NCBI GenBank assembly: GCA_017301995.1
Contig: JAFLEH010000013.1
Location: 62,001 to 126,000, forward strand
Reading direction: 5' to 3'
Source: Verrucomicrobiota bacterium
Lineage (GTDB): Bacteria; Verrucomicrobiota; Verrucomicrobiia; Verrucomicrobiales; Akkermansiaceae
DNA length: 64,000 nt
The notes below the pieces were generated by a model that ran no database searches, had not been told where the DNA came from, and saw nothing but the letters and a program-made list of their open reading frames with translations. This document shows, piece after piece, positions 62,599 to 64,000 of the stretch. Positions within the stretch are counted from its first letter, which is position 1; the number at the start of each line of letters is the position of its first letter. Made by a program: the position numbers and the translations under genes.

Positions 62599-63099
62599 AT
62601 GACCAACGATCCCTATGCCACGCCGTCCGTCTCCGGTTATGAAACCCCGCATGCCGCTGGCGGTCTTGTTTCCCAAGCCGCGATCCAGCAACTCGTCGGG
62701 ACCCGTCCGTGGGTGATTTTTTTCGCGGTGATGATGTTCATCGGCTCCGGGTTTCTGGTGCTCGGGGCGCTCGGCATGGCGATGATGGGCGGTATGTCGT
62801 CGCTAGCCAGCAGCCGCAGTGCGTCGCCATTTCCGGCCGGGATCGGGTTCGCGCTGGCCGCGGTCTATCTGGTGCTGGCGGTTGTTTATATCTTTCCGGG
62901 AGTGAAACTGGTTCAATACGCCGGCGCGATTTCCCGGCTGGTTCGCACCCGGCAGGAGAGTGATCTGGTGATGGCGCTGGACCGCCAGCGCTCGTTTTGG
63001 AAGCTGGTGGGGATCATGATGATCGTGATGATAGGGCTGTATGTTCTGTTTATCATCGGCGTGGTGCTGTCCGGTGTGGCGGCCGCCTCCAGAATGTGA
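62599..63099 (+). CDS. DUF5362-like membrane protein
   Basis: 166 residues: a polar start (MTNDPYATPSVSGYETP), then LVGTRPWVIFFAVMMFIGSG, two further membrane helices in the middle (IGFALAAVYLVLAVVYIFPG) and a final helix (MMIVMIGLYVLFIIGVVLSG). VRTRQESDLVMALDRQRSFW is the usual cytosolic segment of this family. Function unknown. Confidence 0.75.
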   Translation: MTNDPYATPSVSGYETPHAAGGLVSQAAIQQLVGTRPWVIFFAVMMFIGSGFLVLGALGMAMMGGMSSLASSRSASPFPAGIGFALAAVYLVLAVVYIFPGVKLVQYAGAISRLVRTRQESDLVMALDRQRSFWKLVGIMMIVMIGLYVLFIIGVVLSGVAAASRM

Positions 63100-63111
63100 T
63101 TCGGTCCAACA

Positions 63112-63150
63112 AAAAACCGCCGGTGACGGAAAAACCGGCACCGGCGGTGA
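63112..63150. terminator. Bidirectional terminator
   Basis: CCGCCGGTG at 63118 pairs with CACCGGCGG around an ACGGAAAAACCGG centre that itself folds (CGG/CCG). AAAAAA precedes the stem, so minus-strand transcripts end in U. It lies between two convergent genes. Confidence 0.75.
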
Positions 63151-63186
63151 TGGATCGGACGGGGAGGCCGTCCGGGATGATGGGGG

Positions 63187-64000
63187 TTAGCGGTCGTCGC
63201 CTTGTTTTTCCAGCTTGCGGACGCGGTTGCTCAGGTCGGCCATTTGCTTGTTGAGCTTTTGCAGTTCTCGGAGCAACGGGCTGGCTTCTTCCTTTTCGCG
63301 GCCCGGCGTTTTATCGGCCTTGGGGGCCTTTTCCCGAACGGCGTCCGGACGGGGAAACGCGGGGCGGTCCTGGCGGAGTTCGCGGCTCTGGAGCATCGGA
63401 CGCTGCTGTTGGGACATTTTCTGTTTCAGGGCGGACTCGATGCGGCCGGCTTCCTCGCGGGCTTTGGCGGCGTATTCCGGGTATCCGGCGGCGGCGAGAT
63501 GGCCGGCGGCGACCTTCAGGTGGCGGAGTTTGGCGACCTGCTCGCGGGCGGCGGCGACGTTGGGACGCTGCGGTTGGCCGGGTTTGTCGGCCTGCGGGCG
63601 CTGGGGTATGTTAGGCCGGACCATCGGCTGCGGACCTTGCGGGCCTTGCGGAGCATTGGGCCGGACCATCGGCTGCGGGCCTTGGGGGCGCTGGGGCGCG
63701 TCGGGCCGGACGAAGGGTTTCGGGCCTTGGCGGTCCTCACGGGCGCGGGGCGCATCCTTGGGTGCGTCCTGTTTGGCGGCCTGCTGGCGTTGCTCGCGCA
63801 GGGCCTCGAACACCTGGCGTGCGGCTTCGGGATTGTCCTTGGCCACTTCGCGGATCCGCTGGGTGAGGGCGCGGGCTTCCTCGTGTTTGCCGGCTTTGTG
63901 GAGTTCGGCCATTTCGCGGACGATGTGCTTGATGGGCTCCGCATTGGGCGCTTCCTGGCGGGCGGCGGGCGGCGGGCCGTCGTGACGGGGCGGGCCGTCC
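63187..64000 (-). CDS. Proline/glutamine-rich helical protein, N-terminus cut by window edge
   Basis: The reading frame is open to the right edge through EAPNAEPIKHIVREMAELHK. A helical first part (HEEARALTQRIREVAKDNPE) leads to a repeat of RPQGPQPMVRPN in three near-copies, then a second helical block (AREQVAKLRHLKVAAGHLAA) and a C-terminal coiled coil (LRELQKLNKQMADLSNRVRK). Likely an exported or envelope structural protein; no family recognised. Confidence 0.7.
   Translation of the reverse strand, partial: DGPPRHDGPPPAARQEAPNAEPIKHIVREMAELHKAGKHEEARALTQRIREVAKDNPEAARQVFEALREQRQQAAKQDAPKDAPRAREDRQGPKPFVRPDAPQRPQGPQPMVRPNAPQGPQGPQPMVRPNIPQRPQADKPGQPQRPNVAAAREQVAKLRHLKVAAGHLAAAGYPEYAAKAREEAGRIESALKQKMSQQQRPMLQSRELRQDRPAFPRPDAVREKAPKADKTPGREKEEASPLLRELQKLNKQMADLSNRVRKLEKQGDDR

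Overview
The window is 64 kb of a GC-rich bacterial chromosome, most likely from a Verrucomicrobiota member of the Luteolibacter/Haloferula/Verrucomicrobium type. The evidence is a giant secreted protein built of autotransporter-associated beta-strand repeats, a C-terminal VPETS sorting signal ending in arginines, a DUF1080 plus beta-helix protein, a Tat-dependent Gfo/Idh/MocA oxidoreductase, a GxxExxY gene, and many intergenic palindromic repeats. All functional calls rest on reading the translated sequence; no search could be run.

Layout. 1-7.4 kb is a tightly packed minus-strand run: leuC, leuD, ccoG (cbb3 oxidase assembly), a 56-residue membrane protein, safE, a HAD phosphatase, a DUF134 regulator, a NifX-like protein and cydA, which runs off the left edge. 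7.5-10.7 kb holds small envelope proteins, skp/ompH-lpxD and ndk. 10.76-11.84 kb is a REP-associated transposase gene inside perfect inverted repeats. Next come a Gfo/Idh oxidoreductase, tRNA-Arg(CCU), a GlnD-like uridylyltransferase, pyruvate dehydrogenase E1alpha-E1beta-E2, and an ECF sigma factor with an unusual membrane partner. 22.1-25.5 kb is a low-GC, repeat-filled stretch with two secreted proteins. 25.5-30.7 kb carries argG, uppS, purA, a GxxExxY element and carA. 30.9-42.9 kb carries a PAS/AraC regulator, nadD, a DUF1080/beta-helix protein, a rhamnose locus (AraC, RhaT, RhaA), two PilT-like ATPases, and a regulator gene broken by a small mobile element. 42.9-51.4 kb holds the 1971-residue repeat protein and a secreted beta-mannosidase. 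51.6-52.1 kb is an L,D-transpeptidase lipoprotein. 58.7-62.4 kb is a LysR gene divergent from an EmrAB-type efflux pair. The right edge holds a DUF5362-like membrane protein and a proline-rich protein cut by the edge.

The most interesting part is 52.1-58.4 kb. Eight unrelated small genes, all on the minus strand, are separated by imperfect palindromes. Four spacers (52567-52660, 52913-53036, 53517-53609, 55497-55595) have outer 7-mers of the form GCNGAAC...GTTCNGC with pairing inner arms. Stop codons fall inside the palindromes and start codons lie just beyond the GTT-side box. This is the architecture of integron attC sites, so the region reads as a cassette array without an integrase in view (CALIN-like). 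The remaining spacers hold other repeat families.

The window is also rich in small mobile or structured DNA: a transposase-REP pair, a GxxExxY gene whose start codon lies in its own inverted repeat, an IS630-like miniature element inside a regulator gene, a 16-bp-TIR element in two copies, and a family of tiny hairpins whose stems differ in sequence but keep pairing.
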